64,000 nt of DNA from Aureitalea sp. L0-47 (GCF_026126405.1 NZ_JAFMTQ010000001.1:258610-322609), one strand, 5' to 3'. Numbered from the stretch's first letter, positions 33,386 through 43,065 are shown. A program made the numbers and translations. The notes: generated from the sequence alone by a model not told the origin.

Positions 33386-35242
33386 ATGGATCTCATTGAA
33401 ACAAAACGTCCTTCTCAATCCTTAGAAGCTGTTGTTATTAGATTTGTGGGTGATTCAGGAGATGGAATGCAATTAACCGGAACCCAGTTTTCGGATACTT
33501 CAGCAATGTTTGGGAACGATATTGCTACTTTCCCGAATTATCCTGCCGAAATTCGTGCTCCGCAGGGAAGCCTTTATGGTGTTTCTGGTTACCAGGTACA
33601 CATAGGAAGTGTTGAGATCAGCACACCGGGAGATGAGGTAGACCTTTTGGTCGCGATGAACCCCGCAGGGTTGAAGACTAATCTACACTCGGTGAAACCC
33701 GGTCACACAATTATTGTAGATACAGATTCTTTCACCAAGAAGAACCTGGAGAAAGCACAATATGAGACAAATCCACTGGAAGACGGAAGCCTTGCGAATT
33801 ACAGGGTGATCGAAGTGGAAATGACTACGCTCACACGTGAAGCATTGAAAGATATCGATGGGCTGGATAATAAGTCCATGACACGTACCAAGAATATGTT
33901 TGCCCTTGGTATGGTGTACTGGATGTACAACAGGTCTCCGGAACATACCATAGAATTCTTCAAGAATAAATTCAAAGCGAGACCTGAGATCGTAGAGGCG
34001 AACACCAAAGTACTCAACACAGGTTTCTATTTCGCCGAAACCCTCGAACTTATTCCTAATGCGTACACGGTTTCACCGGCCAAAATGCAACCGGGAACCT
34101 ATCGTATCATCATGGGAAACAGGGCTACGGCCTGGGGATTCCTGGCAGCCGCTGAGAAATCGGGGATGGAACTCTTCCTTGGATCCTATCCAATAACTCC
34201 TGCTTCGGATATACTGCACGAGCTTGTGAAACACGGCCACTTCGGTGTTAAATCACTGCAGGCCGAAGATGAGATCGCGGGGATTTCCTCAGCTATCGGT
34301 GCATCTTTTGCAGGTGACCTGGCCATTACAACAACATCCGGTCCTGGGTTAGCACTTAAAGGAGAGGCGCTAGGACTCGCGATGATGATTGAACTACCTC
34401 TGGTAGTGGTAAACGTACAAAGAGGAGGGCCTTCTACAGGACTTCCAACGAAAACAGAGCAATCGGACCTGTTACAGGCCATGTACGGGCGAAACGGTGA
34501 GAGTCCAGTGATCGTGATTGCCGCAAGTACTCCTGCGAATTGCTTCGATTATGCCTATCATGCTGCCAAACTCACACTAGAACATATGACCCCTGTGTTA
34601 CTGCTAACAGACGGATATATTGCTAATGGATCGGCACCATGGAAGATCCGTACAGTGGATGAGATGCCGGATATAAAGAATCACGTCTTCAAAAGCAATG
34701 GTGAAGAGTGGCATCCTTACGACAGAGATCCGGATACCCTGGCCAGGCGTTGGCCTATTCCGGGAACTCCTGGTATGGAACACAGGGTAGGAGGACTCGA
34801 GAAGGACAAGGTAACCGGTAACGTTTCCTATGTACCGGAAAACCATGAGTATATGACGAAAGTCCGTGCCGAAAAGATCAAACGAGTACAGAATTTCATT
34901 CCTGAAATAACACCCGAGTTTGCGGAAGAAGGAGATTTGCTGGTTGTAGGATGGGGAGGAACTTACGGTTCGCTGCATTCCGCAGTAAAGCATATGTACG
35001 AAGAAGGATATGAAGGAATCGGGTATACGCATTTCAATTACCTAAACCCACTTCCGAAGAACACTGAAGAAGTTCTAAAACGATTTAAAAAGATCGTTGT
35101 TTGTGAATTGAATAACGGCCAGTTCGCAAAAGTGCTGCGAATGCACTTTGACGGGCATGATTTAGTTCAGTTCAATAAGATACAAGGATTGCCATTCGGT
35201 AACGGAGAATTGATGGAGAAGTTTAAACAATTATTGAAGTAG
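33386..35242 (+). CDS. korA: 2-oxoacid:acceptor oxidoreductase, fused gamma-alpha subunit
   Basis: 618 residues. The gamma domain (about 1-190) opens with VVIRFVGDSGDGMQLTGTQFS and PAEIRAPQGSLYGVSGYQVHIGS. The alpha domain follows (GNRATAWGFLAAAEKSGMELFLGSYPITPASDILHEL, then GLALKGEALGLAMMIELPLVVVNVQRGGPSTGLPTKTEQSDL). This fusion is the KorA form of two-subunit 2-oxoglutarate:ferredoxin oxidoreductases. It makes succinyl-CoA with reduction of ferredoxin, an alternative to the 2-oxoglutarate dehydrogenase complex. The stop is 1 bp before korB. Exact substrate (2-oxoglutarate versus another 2-oxoacid) is inferred from family architecture. Confidence 0.93.
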   Translation: MDLIETKRPSQSLEAVVIRFVGDSGDGMQLTGTQFSDTSAMFGNDIATFPNYPAEIRAPQGSLYGVSGYQVHIGSVEISTPGDEVDLLVAMNPAGLKTNLHSVKPGHTIIVDTDSFTKKNLEKAQYETNPLEDGSLANYRVIEVEMTTLTREALKDIDGLDNKSMTRTKNMFALGMVYWMYNRSPEHTIEFFKNKFKARPEIVEANTKVLNTGFYFAETLELIPNAYTVSPAKMQPGTYRIIMGNRATAWGFLAAAEKSGMELFLGSYPITPASDILHELVKHGHFGVKSLQAEDEIAGISSAIGASFAGDLAITTTSGPGLALKGEALGLAMMIELPLVVVNVQRGGPSTGLPTKTEQSDLLQAMYGRNGESPVIVIAASTPANCFDYAYHAAKLTLEHMTPVLLLTDGYIANGSAPWKIRTVDEMPDIKNHVFKSNGEEWHPYDRDPDTLARRWPIPGTPGMEHRVGGLEKDKVTGNVSYVPENHEYMTKVRAEKIKRVQNFIPEITPEFAEEGDLLVVGWGGTYGSLHSAVKHMYEEGYEGIGYTHFNYLNPLPKNTEEVLKRFKKIVVCELNNGQFAKVLRMHFDGHDLVQFNKIQGLPFGNGELMEKFKQLLK

Positions 35243-35243
35243 T

Positions 35244-36257
35244 ATGGAAGCAACAGTAGATAAAAAGTATACTTTTAGGGACTTTGAAAGTGATCAGGAA
35301 GTGCGTTGGTGCCCTGGTTGTGATGACTATGTAATATTGCGTTCCATGCAAAAGGCATTGCCTGAAATGGGCGTTAATAAAGAGGATGTCGTTTTCATTT
35401 CGGGGATCGGTTGTTCTTCACGCTTTCCGTACTACATGGACACCTTTGGAATGCATGGGATTCACGGTAGAGCCCCGGCCATCGCCACAGGAGTGAAGTT
35501 GGCGAACAACGATTTGAGCGTATGGGTGATCACAGGTGACGGAGATTCAATGGCGATAGGAGGTAATCACTTCATCCACGTGCTCAGAAGGAATGTCGAT
35601 CTGAACATTGTTCTTTTTAACAATGAGATCTATGGTCTAACCAAAGGACAGTTTTCACCAACATCGCTGGTAGGACAGAAAACCAAGTCCTCTCCTTACG
35701 GAAACACACAGCCGCCTTTTTCTCCGGGTGAACTGGCTATAGGGGCTCAGGCGAGGTTCTTTGCCAGAATTGGCGGAAACACTCCTAAGGAGATGTCACA
35801 GATATTTATTGAATGTAATAAGTTCAAAGGAACATCGCTCGTTGAGGTTCTTCAGAATTGCCCCATCTTCAACAATGGTGCTTTCGATGAGTTTACCGAT
35901 AGAAAAGTGAGAGCAGACAGGCAATTGTTTGTGGAGCACGGGAAGCCGATGATCTTTGGAAAGGAACGTGACAAAGGATTGGTTCTGAATGGACTAAAAC
36001 TGGAAGTTGTGACCATAGGTGAAAATGGAATCACCGAAGGGGATATCCTGGTTCATGATGCTGAAGAAAAAGACCCAACATTACACCAGATGTTGGTTAG
36101 GTTAAGTTATCCTATGGTGACCGGAATTATTCGTCGCGTTTCAGATAAGCCCTTCGAGGAAAGGGAAAATGAGCAAAGGGAAAAAGTAAAAGCAAACTCT
36201 AAGTTCAAGAAAACTAAGGACCTTTTCTTTGCCGGAGATGTGTATGAAGTAACTTAA
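35244..36257 (+). CDS. korB: 2-oxoacid:ferredoxin oxidoreductase beta subunit
   Basis: 337 residues, the thiamine-pyrophosphate subunit paired with KorA. VRWCPGCDDYVILRSMQKAL and ISGIGCSSRFPYYMDTFGMHGIHGRAPAIATGVKLA carry the family cysteines, and WVITGDGDSMAIGGNHFIHVLRRN with NNEIYGLTKGQFSPTS hold the TPP/magnesium-binding motif (GDGD...NN). Cysteines C18, C21 and the later ones should ligate one [4Fe-4S] cluster. Translation follows korA by 1 bp. The pair converges on the rnf operon with a 4-bp gap. Confidence 0.95.
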   Translation: MEATVDKKYTFRDFESDQEVRWCPGCDDYVILRSMQKALPEMGVNKEDVVFISGIGCSSRFPYYMDTFGMHGIHGRAPAIATGVKLANNDLSVWVITGDGDSMAIGGNHFIHVLRRNVDLNIVLFNNEIYGLTKGQFSPTSLVGQKTKSSPYGNTQPPFSPGELAIGAQARFFARIGGNTPKEMSQIFIECNKFKGTSLVEVLQNCPIFNNGAFDEFTDRKVRADRQLFVEHGKPMIFGKERDKGLVLNGLKLEVVTIGENGITEGDILVHDAEEKDPTLHQMLVRLSYPMVTGIIRRVSDKPFEERENEQREKVKANSKFKKTKDLFFAGDVYEVT

Positions 36258-36261
36258 TTTG

Positions 36262-36837
36262 TTAAGCTAGTCCCGTAAATCCAAGGAAAGCGAGCGATAG
36301 AAGACCGGCTACCAATAAATTGATCGGTACGCCTTTCATACCTTCGGGTAAGTCGGCCAGTTCCAAATGCTCCCTGATACTCGCGAAAAGTATTAGAGCC
36401 AAAGCGAATCCGAACGCATTGGCGATCGCGAAGAATACAGCTTTCAACAAACTTGCGTTTTCAAGTCCCAGGGCAAGTATAGCTACACCCAAAATGGCAC
36501 AGTTGGTTGTAATAAGTGGTAAGAATACGCCCAATGCCTGGTAAAGCGCCGGGCTTACCTTCTTCAGAATAATCTCTACCATTTGAACCAAAGAAGCGAT
36601 CACGAGTATAAAAGTGATGGTGCGTAAATAGTCCAGCCCCATAGGAACTAGGACAAACTGGTACAACAGGTAGGTAACGAGGGTAGCAATCGTCATTACA
36701 AATAGTACTGCTCCGGACATGCCTACTGAAGTGGATACCTTATTGGATACTCCAAGGAAGGGGCAAATTCCCAGGAACTGAGACAACACTATGTTGTTTA
36801 CGAAAACAGCTGCTATAAGGATCAGTACATATTCCAT
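36262..36837 (-). CDS. rnfA: Rnf electron transport complex subunit A
   Basis: 191 residues, six membrane spans. ILIAAVFVNNIVLSQFLGICPFLGVSNK and VLGVAILALGLE-like TNCAILGVAILALGLENASL are the duplicated half-sites whose cysteines hold the intramembrane Fe-S site in Rnf/Nqr. It is the last gene of the operon rseC-rnfB-C-D-G-E-A on the minus strand, 3 bp after rnfE. RnfA and RnfE are homologous with inverted topology and form the ion-channel core. Confidence 0.95.
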   Translation of the reverse strand: MEYVLILIAAVFVNNIVLSQFLGICPFLGVSNKVSTSVGMSGAVLFVMTIATLVTYLLYQFVLVPMGLDYLRTITFILVIASLVQMVEIILKKVSPALYQALGVFLPLITTNCAILGVAILALGLENASLLKAVFFAIANAFGFALALILFASIREHLELADLPEGMKGVPINLLVAGLLSLAFLGFTGLA

Positions 36838-36840
36838 ATC

Positions 36841-37443
36841 CTAGGTTGTTTTTGTTATTTTATTAAATGCCAGACTCAGGTAAGCAAGTGCAATAAATGC
36901 CCCTGGTGGTAATATGAAAAGAATGAGGGTGCTGGCATCTTCAGAAACAAGTCTGATATCGAACAAGCTTCCATTTCCTAATAGTTCTCGTGCAATTCCT
37001 AACACTGTAAGCGCGATGGTGAAACCGATACCCATGCCTAAGGCGTCCACGATCGAGGACAGCAAATTGTTCTTAGAAGCAAAGGCCTCTGCACGTCCTA
37101 AGATGAGGCAGTTCACAACGATGAGCGGAATGAAAATACCCAGTTGCTCATAGAGGAATGGAATGAATGCTTCCAGAACCATTTCAACTATGGTCACAAA
37201 GGAGGCGATAATGATAATAAAGGCTGGAATTCGAACCTTAGCCGGGATCTGAGATTTTACAAGGGAAACCACAATGTTAGACATCAACAGCACGAATAAT
37301 GTGGCCAGTCCCATACCTAACCCATTGAAGCCGGACGATGTCACACCCAGTGTTGGACACATTCCCAATAGCATCACGAATACGGGATTATCCGTGATAA
37401 TTCCCTTTAGAAAATTTTGTTTCTGACTAAGTCTTTCTGCCAT
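36841..37443 (-). CDS. rnfE: Rnf electron transport complex subunit E
   Basis: 200 residues, six spans, homologous to RnfA with opposite topology. FLKGIITDNPVFVMLLGMCPTLGVTSSGFNGLGMGLA and IPLIVVNCLILGRAEAFASKN are the two conserved Cys-bearing regions. It is separated from rnfG by 4 bp and from rnfA by 3 bp. Confidence 0.95.
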   Translation of the reverse strand: MAERLSQKQNFLKGIITDNPVFVMLLGMCPTLGVTSSGFNGLGMGLATLFVLLMSNIVVSLVKSQIPAKVRIPAFIIIIASFVTIVEMVLEAFIPFLYEQLGIFIPLIVVNCLILGRAEAFASKNNLLSSIVDALGMGIGFTIALTVLGIARELLGNGSLFDIRLVSEDASTLILFILPPGAFIALAYLSLAFNKITKTT

Positions 37444-37447
37444 CTTC

Positions 37448-38035
37448 TTAATTTTCAGGATTCTTTTGTTGTTCTATCATGACATCGTAGGCCATCTGAG
37501 TAGCTTCGTTAAACGCCCGGGTCGTGATCGTAGCCCCTGTGAGAGCATCTACGTCACCTTTGTCTTTCTTTACTTCCAGGGAAAAGGTAGACGGATGTTT
37601 TCCCCGAAATTGCCGGATGAATTTATCTTCCTTCATCTTAGTTCCCAATCCCGGGGTTTCCTTCTGTTCCAGAACTTCAATATTGTTTATGCTTCCATCC
37701 GGGTTGAAGCCCACCATGATCTTGATGAGTCCACTGTATCCTTTTTCTGAAGAACCCACTACCGCTGTCCCAACACGGGTACTATCCTTAAAAGCGGGAT
37801 AGAGCTCCACGCTGTCTCGGGCCACTTTGGTTTTGACAAGCAGTACTTCATCTACAGGGTTATTGTTGAACTCAGGTAGGACGGATCTCAGGGCATTTAT
37901 CTTTTGCTCCAGCTTAGCTTTGGCTTTAGGGCCTTTAGTGATATCGTTGATGAACCCAAGGGATACTCCTGCAACCACCGTCGTGATGAGGAGCGTGAGC
38001 GTCATATTCAGGAATGTAGATTTCTTCTTGCCCAT
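37448..38035 (-). CDS. rnfG: Rnf electron transport complex subunit G
   Basis: 195 residues with one N-terminal span (MTLTLLITTVVAGVSLGFIND) and an extracytoplasmic FMN-binding domain. DALTGATITTRAFNEA contains the S/T-GAT motif whose threonine (TGAT-I-T) is the covalent FMN attachment site of the family. EQKETPGLGTKM is also typical. Spacing to rnfD is 2 bp. Confidence 0.94.
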   Translation of the reverse strand: MGKKKSTFLNMTLTLLITTVVAGVSLGFINDITKGPKAKAKLEQKINALRSVLPEFNNNPVDEVLLVKTKVARDSVELYPAFKDSTRVGTAVVGSSEKGYSGLIKIMVGFNPDGSINNIEVLEQKETPGLGTKMKEDKFIRQFRGKHPSTFSLEVKKDKGDVDALTGATITTRAFNEATQMAYDVMIEQQKNPEN

Positions 38036-38037
38036 AA

Positions 38038-39048
38038 CTACACAATTTTTGCCTTTATCTTACTTCCGAAACGCCTTGGTTTGAAATAAGAGTTTATCAA
38101 CGGTACAAAGGCGTTCATGATGAGTATCGCGAATGAAATACCTTCGGGATAAGCACCAAACAGTCGAATAACTACCGTGATCACTGCGATACCTATGGCA
38201 AAGATCACCATGCCTTTCTTGGTCATCGGGCTGGTTACCAGGTCGGTTGCCATATAGAACGCACCCAGGACGGCTCCACCTGAAAGTAAGTGGATCATTG
38301 GGTTGGCATACTGTTCCGGATCAGCCAACCAGAAGATGCCTGTCATTACACCCATTGTCACTAAAATTGTTATTGGGATATGCCAGGTGATCACTTTTCT
38401 TGCTAGCATATACACACCACCTAGCATCAATGCCAGGGCTGACATCTCTCCGGCCGAACCACTTGTAAAGCCGAATAGAAGGTCTGTTACTGAAGGAATC
38501 TGCGAGGCAAGTGTGGTCATGGTTTCACCGTAGAGTAATCCTTCTTTTATTATACCAAGAGTTGTTTCTCCCGCTACAGCATCCACCATGTTCATATTAT
38601 TCTCGAAGGGTGTTGGCCAGTAGGTCATTTGTGCCGGGAAGGAAACAAGAAGAAATACCCGGCCAACCAGTGCAGGATTGAAAATATTATTTCCCAGTCC
38701 GCCAAAGGAGAGTTTTGCAATTCCTATAGCGACAAAGCTGCCTACGATAATCATCCAAATTGGAAGTGATGAGGGTAGGTTGAAAGCCAGCAAAACCCCA
38801 GTGATCAAGGCAGATCCATCGCTTACCGTGACTTCCGTTTTTAATAAGTATTTCTGAATTGCCGCTTCAAAAACAATACATGAGATAACCGCTACAGAGG
38901 TAAGTACCAGTGCCGGTAATCCGAATACATAAAGTGAAATAACAAAGGCCGGGACAAGGGCGATAAGTACGTCGTACATCACTCGTTTCGAAGTTCTGTC
39001 CGAATGAACATGAGGTGATGCTGATATGATGATTCTTCCGTCTGCCAT
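38038..39048 (-). CDS. rnfD: Rnf electron transport complex subunit D
   Basis: 336 residues, about nine to ten membrane spans, NqrB/RnfD family. GSALITGVLLAFNLPSSLPIWMIIVGS is the conserved first half, VDAVAGETTLGIIKEGLL the loop with the candidate FMN-linked threonine (an inference from NqrB/RnfD), and GAVLGAFYMATDLVTSPMT the late signature. Part of the ion-translocating core. The stop lies 2 bp before rnfG. Confidence 0.95.
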   Translation of the reverse strand: MADGRIIISASPHVHSDRTSKRVMYDVLIALVPAFVISLYVFGLPALVLTSVAVISCIVFEAAIQKYLLKTEVTVSDGSALITGVLLAFNLPSSLPIWMIIVGSFVAIGIAKLSFGGLGNNIFNPALVGRVFLLVSFPAQMTYWPTPFENNMNMVDAVAGETTLGIIKEGLLYGETMTTLASQIPSVTDLLFGFTSGSAGEMSALALMLGGVYMLARKVITWHIPITILVTMGVMTGIFWLADPEQYANPMIHLLSGGAVLGAFYMATDLVTSPMTKKGMVIFAIGIAVITVVIRLFGAYPEGISFAILIMNAFVPLINSYFKPRRFGSKIKAKIV

Positions 39049-39049
39049 C

Positions 39050-40378
39050 TTAGTTCTTAGCTGTTTCCAGTTTTTTAACTATGCTTTTGCCAAACCTGAT
39101 ATAATCCAGCAAGGGTCGGTGTGACGGACATACATAACTGCATGATCCGCATTCGATACAGGTTAGTATGTCTTCGGCTCTGGCTTTTTCGTAGAAACCT
39201 TTTTCAGATAAATTCATCAGCAGTTGAGGCTCGAGTCCCATTGGACACACAAATACACAATTGCTACATCTGATGCAGGGTTTCGACTCCTGCCTGCTGG
39301 CTTCTTCTTCAGAAATAACCAGTATACCGGACGTTCCTTTGGTTACCGGTACATCGGTACTCTTTAATGCTTTTCCCATCATGGGTCCGCCATTTACGAC
39401 TTTACGTGTGCCTTCGGGTATACCTCCAACCGCTTCAACAAGATCTTTGATCGGGGTTCCGATCTTCACCCAGAAGTTTGATGGTTTTTCCAGCCTTTTA
39501 CCCGTTACAGTCACTACCCGCTCGATAAGCGGGCGATCGTGCTGTACGGCCTGATAAATGGCAAAAACAGTCCCAACATTATGCACAATAACGCCAACAT
39601 CCATGGGTAAGCCGCCTTTTGGAACTTCCCGTTTCAGGATGGACTTTATAAGTTGTTTTTCACTACCCTGTGGATATTTCACACGCAAGGCGGCAACTTT
39701 GATCCTCTTGTCGATAGCAGCTGCTTTCTTCAATACTTTTATGGCATCCTTCTTATTATTTTCTATTCCGATGACGGCCTCGTGGATATGCAGAGCGTGC
39801 ATGAGGATCTGGATCCCAACAACGATCTCGTCGGCTCTTTCCAGCATCAGCCTGTGATCTGCCGTAAGGTAGGGTTCACATTCCACCCCATTGATAATCA
39901 GGCAATCCACTTTGTTGTCGTTTTTGAGGTCGAGCTTAACATGCGAAGGGAAGGTAGCACCACCCAGACCTACAATACCAGAATCGGTGATATGTTGAAG
40001 AATTTCCTTCTGACCCATGGTAATTTCCCTCTTCAACGGAAACTCCGGTTCCTGGAAGTTCGCTTCGTTCTTCTGATCTGTTCTGATCACAATACATTGT
40101 GTTTTGTAACCACTGCTATCCACCATCATATCCAACTTGGTTACTGTACCTGCCACCGGTGAGTGGATATTCGAAGAAACATATCCCCCCGACTTGGCGA
40201 TCACCTGCCCGATCTCCACACTGTCTTTCCTGTCTACAATTATTTCCGAAGGAATACCTATGTGCTGGGCAATGGGCACATACACCACTTTAGGGACGGG
40301 CAATCTGTTTATCGCCTTGGTCGCAGTGATCTTATTTTCTGTGGGATGGATACCTCCTTTTGGGAATGTCTTGAGCAT
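39050..40378 (-). CDS. rnfC: Rnf electron transport complex subunit C
   Basis: 442 residues, the NADH-side subunit. The N-terminal TFPKGGIHPTENK start and GLGGATFPSHVKL, NGVECEPYLTADHRLML motifs match RnfC, and the C-terminal part has two [4Fe-4S] motifs, CIRCSNCVFVCPMGLEP and CIECGSCSYVCPSHRPLLDYIRFGK. NAD and FMN bind in the Nuo51-like middle part. It lacks the long Ala-rich C-terminal tail of E. coli RsxC, so it is compact. It is 1 bp before rnfD and 22 bp after rnfB. Confidence 0.96.
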   Translation of the reverse strand: MLKTFPKGGIHPTENKITATKAINRLPVPKVVYVPIAQHIGIPSEIIVDRKDSVEIGQVIAKSGGYVSSNIHSPVAGTVTKLDMMVDSSGYKTQCIVIRTDQKNEANFQEPEFPLKREITMGQKEILQHITDSGIVGLGGATFPSHVKLDLKNDNKVDCLIINGVECEPYLTADHRLMLERADEIVVGIQILMHALHIHEAVIGIENNKKDAIKVLKKAAAIDKRIKVAALRVKYPQGSEKQLIKSILKREVPKGGLPMDVGVIVHNVGTVFAIYQAVQHDRPLIERVVTVTGKRLEKPSNFWVKIGTPIKDLVEAVGGIPEGTRKVVNGGPMMGKALKSTDVPVTKGTSGILVISEEEASRQESKPCIRCSNCVFVCPMGLEPQLLMNLSEKGFYEKARAEDILTCIECGSCSYVCPSHRPLLDYIRFGKSIVKKLETAKN

Positions 40379-40400
40379 TATAGCCTTGTTTTCAGTTTCT

Positions 40401-41270
40401 TTATGCCTGTGCTTGCGGTGGATTCTCTTGTTTTTTCACTCTCACCTTTTTTGGCGGGAAATTGGTTTCTATGATCGAGTGCGTTGGACATACTTCAACA
40501 CATTTTCTGCAAAGCGTACAAACCAACGGATCGATATAAGCCAGGTTATCTTTCATGATCACGGCATCTTTCGGACAAATGTCTTCACATTTCGCGCATC
40601 CGATACACGCAACCGAACAAGCCTTTTTAGCAATACCGGCCTTGTCCTGGTTCAAACAACCTACAAATACCTTAAGGTCACGTTTGTTTTTTGGACGCAA
40701 TTCGATAATTTCTCGCGGACATGCCTTTACACAGGCACCACAGGAAGTACATTTATCTGAATCGATAACCGGTAAACCGGTTTCTTCGTCCATGTGCATG
40801 GCGTCGAAATCGCAAACATCAACACAATCTCCAAATCCCAGGCAGCCATATTGACAATCGGTTTCACCACCGAAGACCAGTGCTGAAATTGCGCAGGATT
40901 GAGGTCCCTGGAATAATGAGGTCTTTGGTCGAACCTCACAGGCTCCCTGGCACAATACAACGGCAACAGTGGGATCTTTTTCTGCGACTTCCTTGCCAAG
41001 GAGAACGGAAACTTCCTTCATTACATCATTTCCGCCAACAGGGCAGAACAGATCCGAAATATCATCCGACTTCACCAGACTTTCGGCAAATGCTTTACAT
41101 CCGGGAAATCCACAACCACCACAATTTGCAGCAGGGAGTACTTCCTCAACTTCGGCGATCATGGGATCTTCGTATACATAAAACCGTTTTGAGACAAGGA
41201 ACAGGACACCCGCTGCTACGGTTCCAATGGATCCTAATAATAAGGTGCTATCTACTATTGAGAGTATCAT
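40401..41270 (-). CDS. rnfB: Rnf electron transport complex subunit B
   Basis: 289 residues, the ferredoxin-accepting subunit. One N-terminal span (STLLLGSIGTVAAGVLFLVS) is followed by the four-Cys NCGGCGFPGCKAFAESLV cluster domain, then a chain of [4Fe-4S] motifs (CTSCGACVKACPRE, CIGCAKCEDICPKD, CTLCRKCVEVCPTH). The total number of clusters looks higher than in E. coli RsxB, as in other ferredoxin-linked Rnf complexes. It follows the RseC-type gene by 1 bp. Confidence 0.95.
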   Translation of the reverse strand: MILSIVDSTLLLGSIGTVAAGVLFLVSKRFYVYEDPMIAEVEEVLPAANCGGCGFPGCKAFAESLVKSDDISDLFCPVGGNDVMKEVSVLLGKEVAEKDPTVAVVLCQGACEVRPKTSLFQGPQSCAISALVFGGETDCQYGCLGFGDCVDVCDFDAMHMDEETGLPVIDSDKCTSCGACVKACPREIIELRPKNKRDLKVFVGCLNQDKAGIAKKACSVACIGCAKCEDICPKDAVIMKDNLAYIDPLVCTLCRKCVEVCPTHSIIETNFPPKKVRVKKQENPPQAQA

Positions 41271-41271
41271 T

Positions 41272-41703
41272 TCATGCCAGTTTTAAAACTGAAATTCTAA
41301 ATTTCTTTCTGAAATAAGAATTCATATAATAAAGTATACTATAATATGGTATCAAGATAATCAGGGCCAATAAACCCGCAATCCATTCGGTGACGAACTG
41401 AGAAGCAATCATCAATACGACGATCATTAAAATAAAAGGCAGGACATAGGCCCAGATAACCGCTTTAAGTCCCAGGTCCTTTTTAATAAGCACCTGCACA
41501 TTTTCGTTGATGGAAAAAGTTTCCTCCGGACTGATCATTTCAACTTCTTTGTCACTTGAATCTGAAATCCCGCATGCCGATTTTATGCGACATCCATCAC
41601 AGTGGACGTTTTTGTCCAAAGAAACAAATACGGAATCGCCGGAAACACGGGAAACAGTGCCGGAATGAATTATGGTGTTATTGTTAGAAGTAAGGGAACT
41701 CAT
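41272..41703 (-). CDS. SoxR-reducing-system RseC family protein
   Basis: 143 residues. The N-terminal Cys cluster VHCDGCRIKSACGISDS matches the conserved cysteines of RseC/RsxC-associated proteins, and two adjacent membrane spans (AVIWAYVLPFILMIVVLMIAS and WIAGLLALIILIPYYSILYYM) follow. It leads the rnf operon, as in many Bacteroidota. It may modulate Rnf assembly or redox state; the SoxR connection is from E. coli only and no SoxR gene is visible here. Confidence 0.87.
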   Translation of the reverse strand: MSSLTSNNNTIIHSGTVSRVSGDSVFVSLDKNVHCDGCRIKSACGISDSSDKEVEMISPEETFSINENVQVLIKKDLGLKAVIWAYVLPFILMIVVLMIASQFVTEWIAGLLALIILIPYYSILYYMNSYFRKKFRISVLKLA

Positions 41704-41886
41704 AAACCCTAATGCTTGTTTAACTTACATATAGCGGTCTAAATTAGTGTTTCACCCCAACAGAAATTATGAGCTATGTCAGTTTCAAGTCAATTTTGAT
41801 GAAAATCATGTCATGGCCTTAGTTTTAGGCTATTTTACGTCCTCAAGTGAATAAAAATTAAATTGAATTTTTAGTACATTTAGTCC

Positions 41887-43065
41887 ATGCCGGAGTATTT
41901 CTTCCTTTCTTTCCCCGATTTTAACATTCGAAGTTCTCCATTGCTTATTCTTGTGTTGCAAGGTTTGGTACTGGTTGTATTGTTATTAACTCGGTATAAT
42001 AAACGAAGAAATATATCCGATCTTTTTCTTGGCCTCACTTTGCTTGTAGTATGTTACGAACAGATTTGCTATACTGTTGGTTTTATGGGGTGGTATCATG
42101 CCTTTAAAAACACTAAGATCAATTATTGGTTGATACCTATGGTATTAGCGTTGGCTCCATTGCTGTTCTTTTACGTGAAATCAATTACCCAGTCGGCGTT
42201 TAAATTCAGGCAACGAGACCTGCTTCATTTTGTTCCTGCTACATTGGTCATTTTATATCGGGTGACCATATATGCATACGATGCTTCACAGTCTGGATTT
42301 GCAGATACACAGAACGGCTATTTGAAAATTCATGTGGATGAACCTATCTTCCAGCCGTTGCTCATCTTTACCGAATTTGCAGTGATGTTGTTGTACCTCG
42401 CTTTTACCTTCCAGTTGTACTACAATTATCGAAAAAAGATAAAATATTACTTCTCTAACACCTATAAATACGAGCTTAACTGGATTCTTACTTTTCTGCT
42501 CATTTTCACCTCCTTATTTCTTTATGAATCATTTCAGGATATCATAGGTGCACTTATAGTTGAATTAAGTTATACCCAGCGCTGGTGGTTGAACCTATTT
42601 ATGGCGATTGCTACAATTTATATAGGCGTGATGGGCTATTTTACGGATACGTCCAAACTCAATACGCTGAATTTCGATTTTACTCCTCAACCTATTCAGA
42701 AACCGGAAACCGAAAACGAAAAGCTGGTTTCATCCTCTGAAATTGCGAAATTACAAGAACTCATGTCAACTGAGAAACCCTTCCTGAATCCGGAACTCAA
42801 CCTGGTCGATTTGGCTAAACTATCGGAGATGAGCCGAGCACAATTATCACAAGTGATAAATGCGGGATTCAATAAGAACTTCAATGATTTTGTGAATTCA
42901 TATCGAATTGAGGCAGTAAAAGACCAACTTGCCCTTGGAAAGCACAAAGAACTTTCCCTTCTCGGTATCGCCTTCGATTGTGGTTTCAACAGCAAAGCCA
43001 CATTTAACCGGGTATTCAAAAAGCTAACAAACACATCTCCTTCAGAATATCTAAAATCCCTCTGA
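41887..43065 (+). CDS. AraC-family regulator with membrane-embedded N-terminus
   Basis: 392 residues. The first 250 form about seven membrane segments (LLILVLQGLVLVVLLLTRY, WLIPMVLALAPLLFFYVKSI, LIFTEFAVMLLYLAFTFQLYY and so on). A cytoplasmic linker leads to a C-terminal helix-turn-helix pair of AraC type (LVDLAKLSEMSRAQLSQVINAGFNKNFNDFVNSYRIEAV and LSLLGIAFDCGFNSKATFNRVFKKLTNTSPSEY). This membrane AraC design is common in Bacteroidota. Targets are unknown; the DoxX/DUF2807 genes downstream and the rnf operon upstream (divergent) are candidates by position. Confidence 0.9.
   Translation: MPEYFFLSFPDFNIRSSPLLILVLQGLVLVVLLLTRYNKRRNISDLFLGLTLLVVCYEQICYTVGFMGWYHAFKNTKINYWLIPMVLALAPLLFFYVKSITQSAFKFRQRDLLHFVPATLVILYRVTIYAYDASQSGFADTQNGYLKIHVDEPIFQPLLIFTEFAVMLLYLAFTFQLYYNYRKKIKYYFSNTYKYELNWILTFLLIFTSLFLYESFQDIIGALIVELSYTQRWWLNLFMAIATIYIGVMGYFTDTSKLNTLNFDFTPQPIQKPETENEKLVSSSEIAKLQELMSTEKPFLNPELNLVDLAKLSEMSRAQLSQVINAGFNKNFNDFVNSYRIEAVKDQLALGKHKELSLLGIAFDCGFNSKATFNRVFKKLTNTSPSEYLKSL

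Noticed and set aside
41887-43065. Idea that the AraC-family gene is a sensor kinase because of its seven membrane spans
   Set aside because: There is no histidine kinase H or N box. The C-terminus is a clear double helix-turn-helix.
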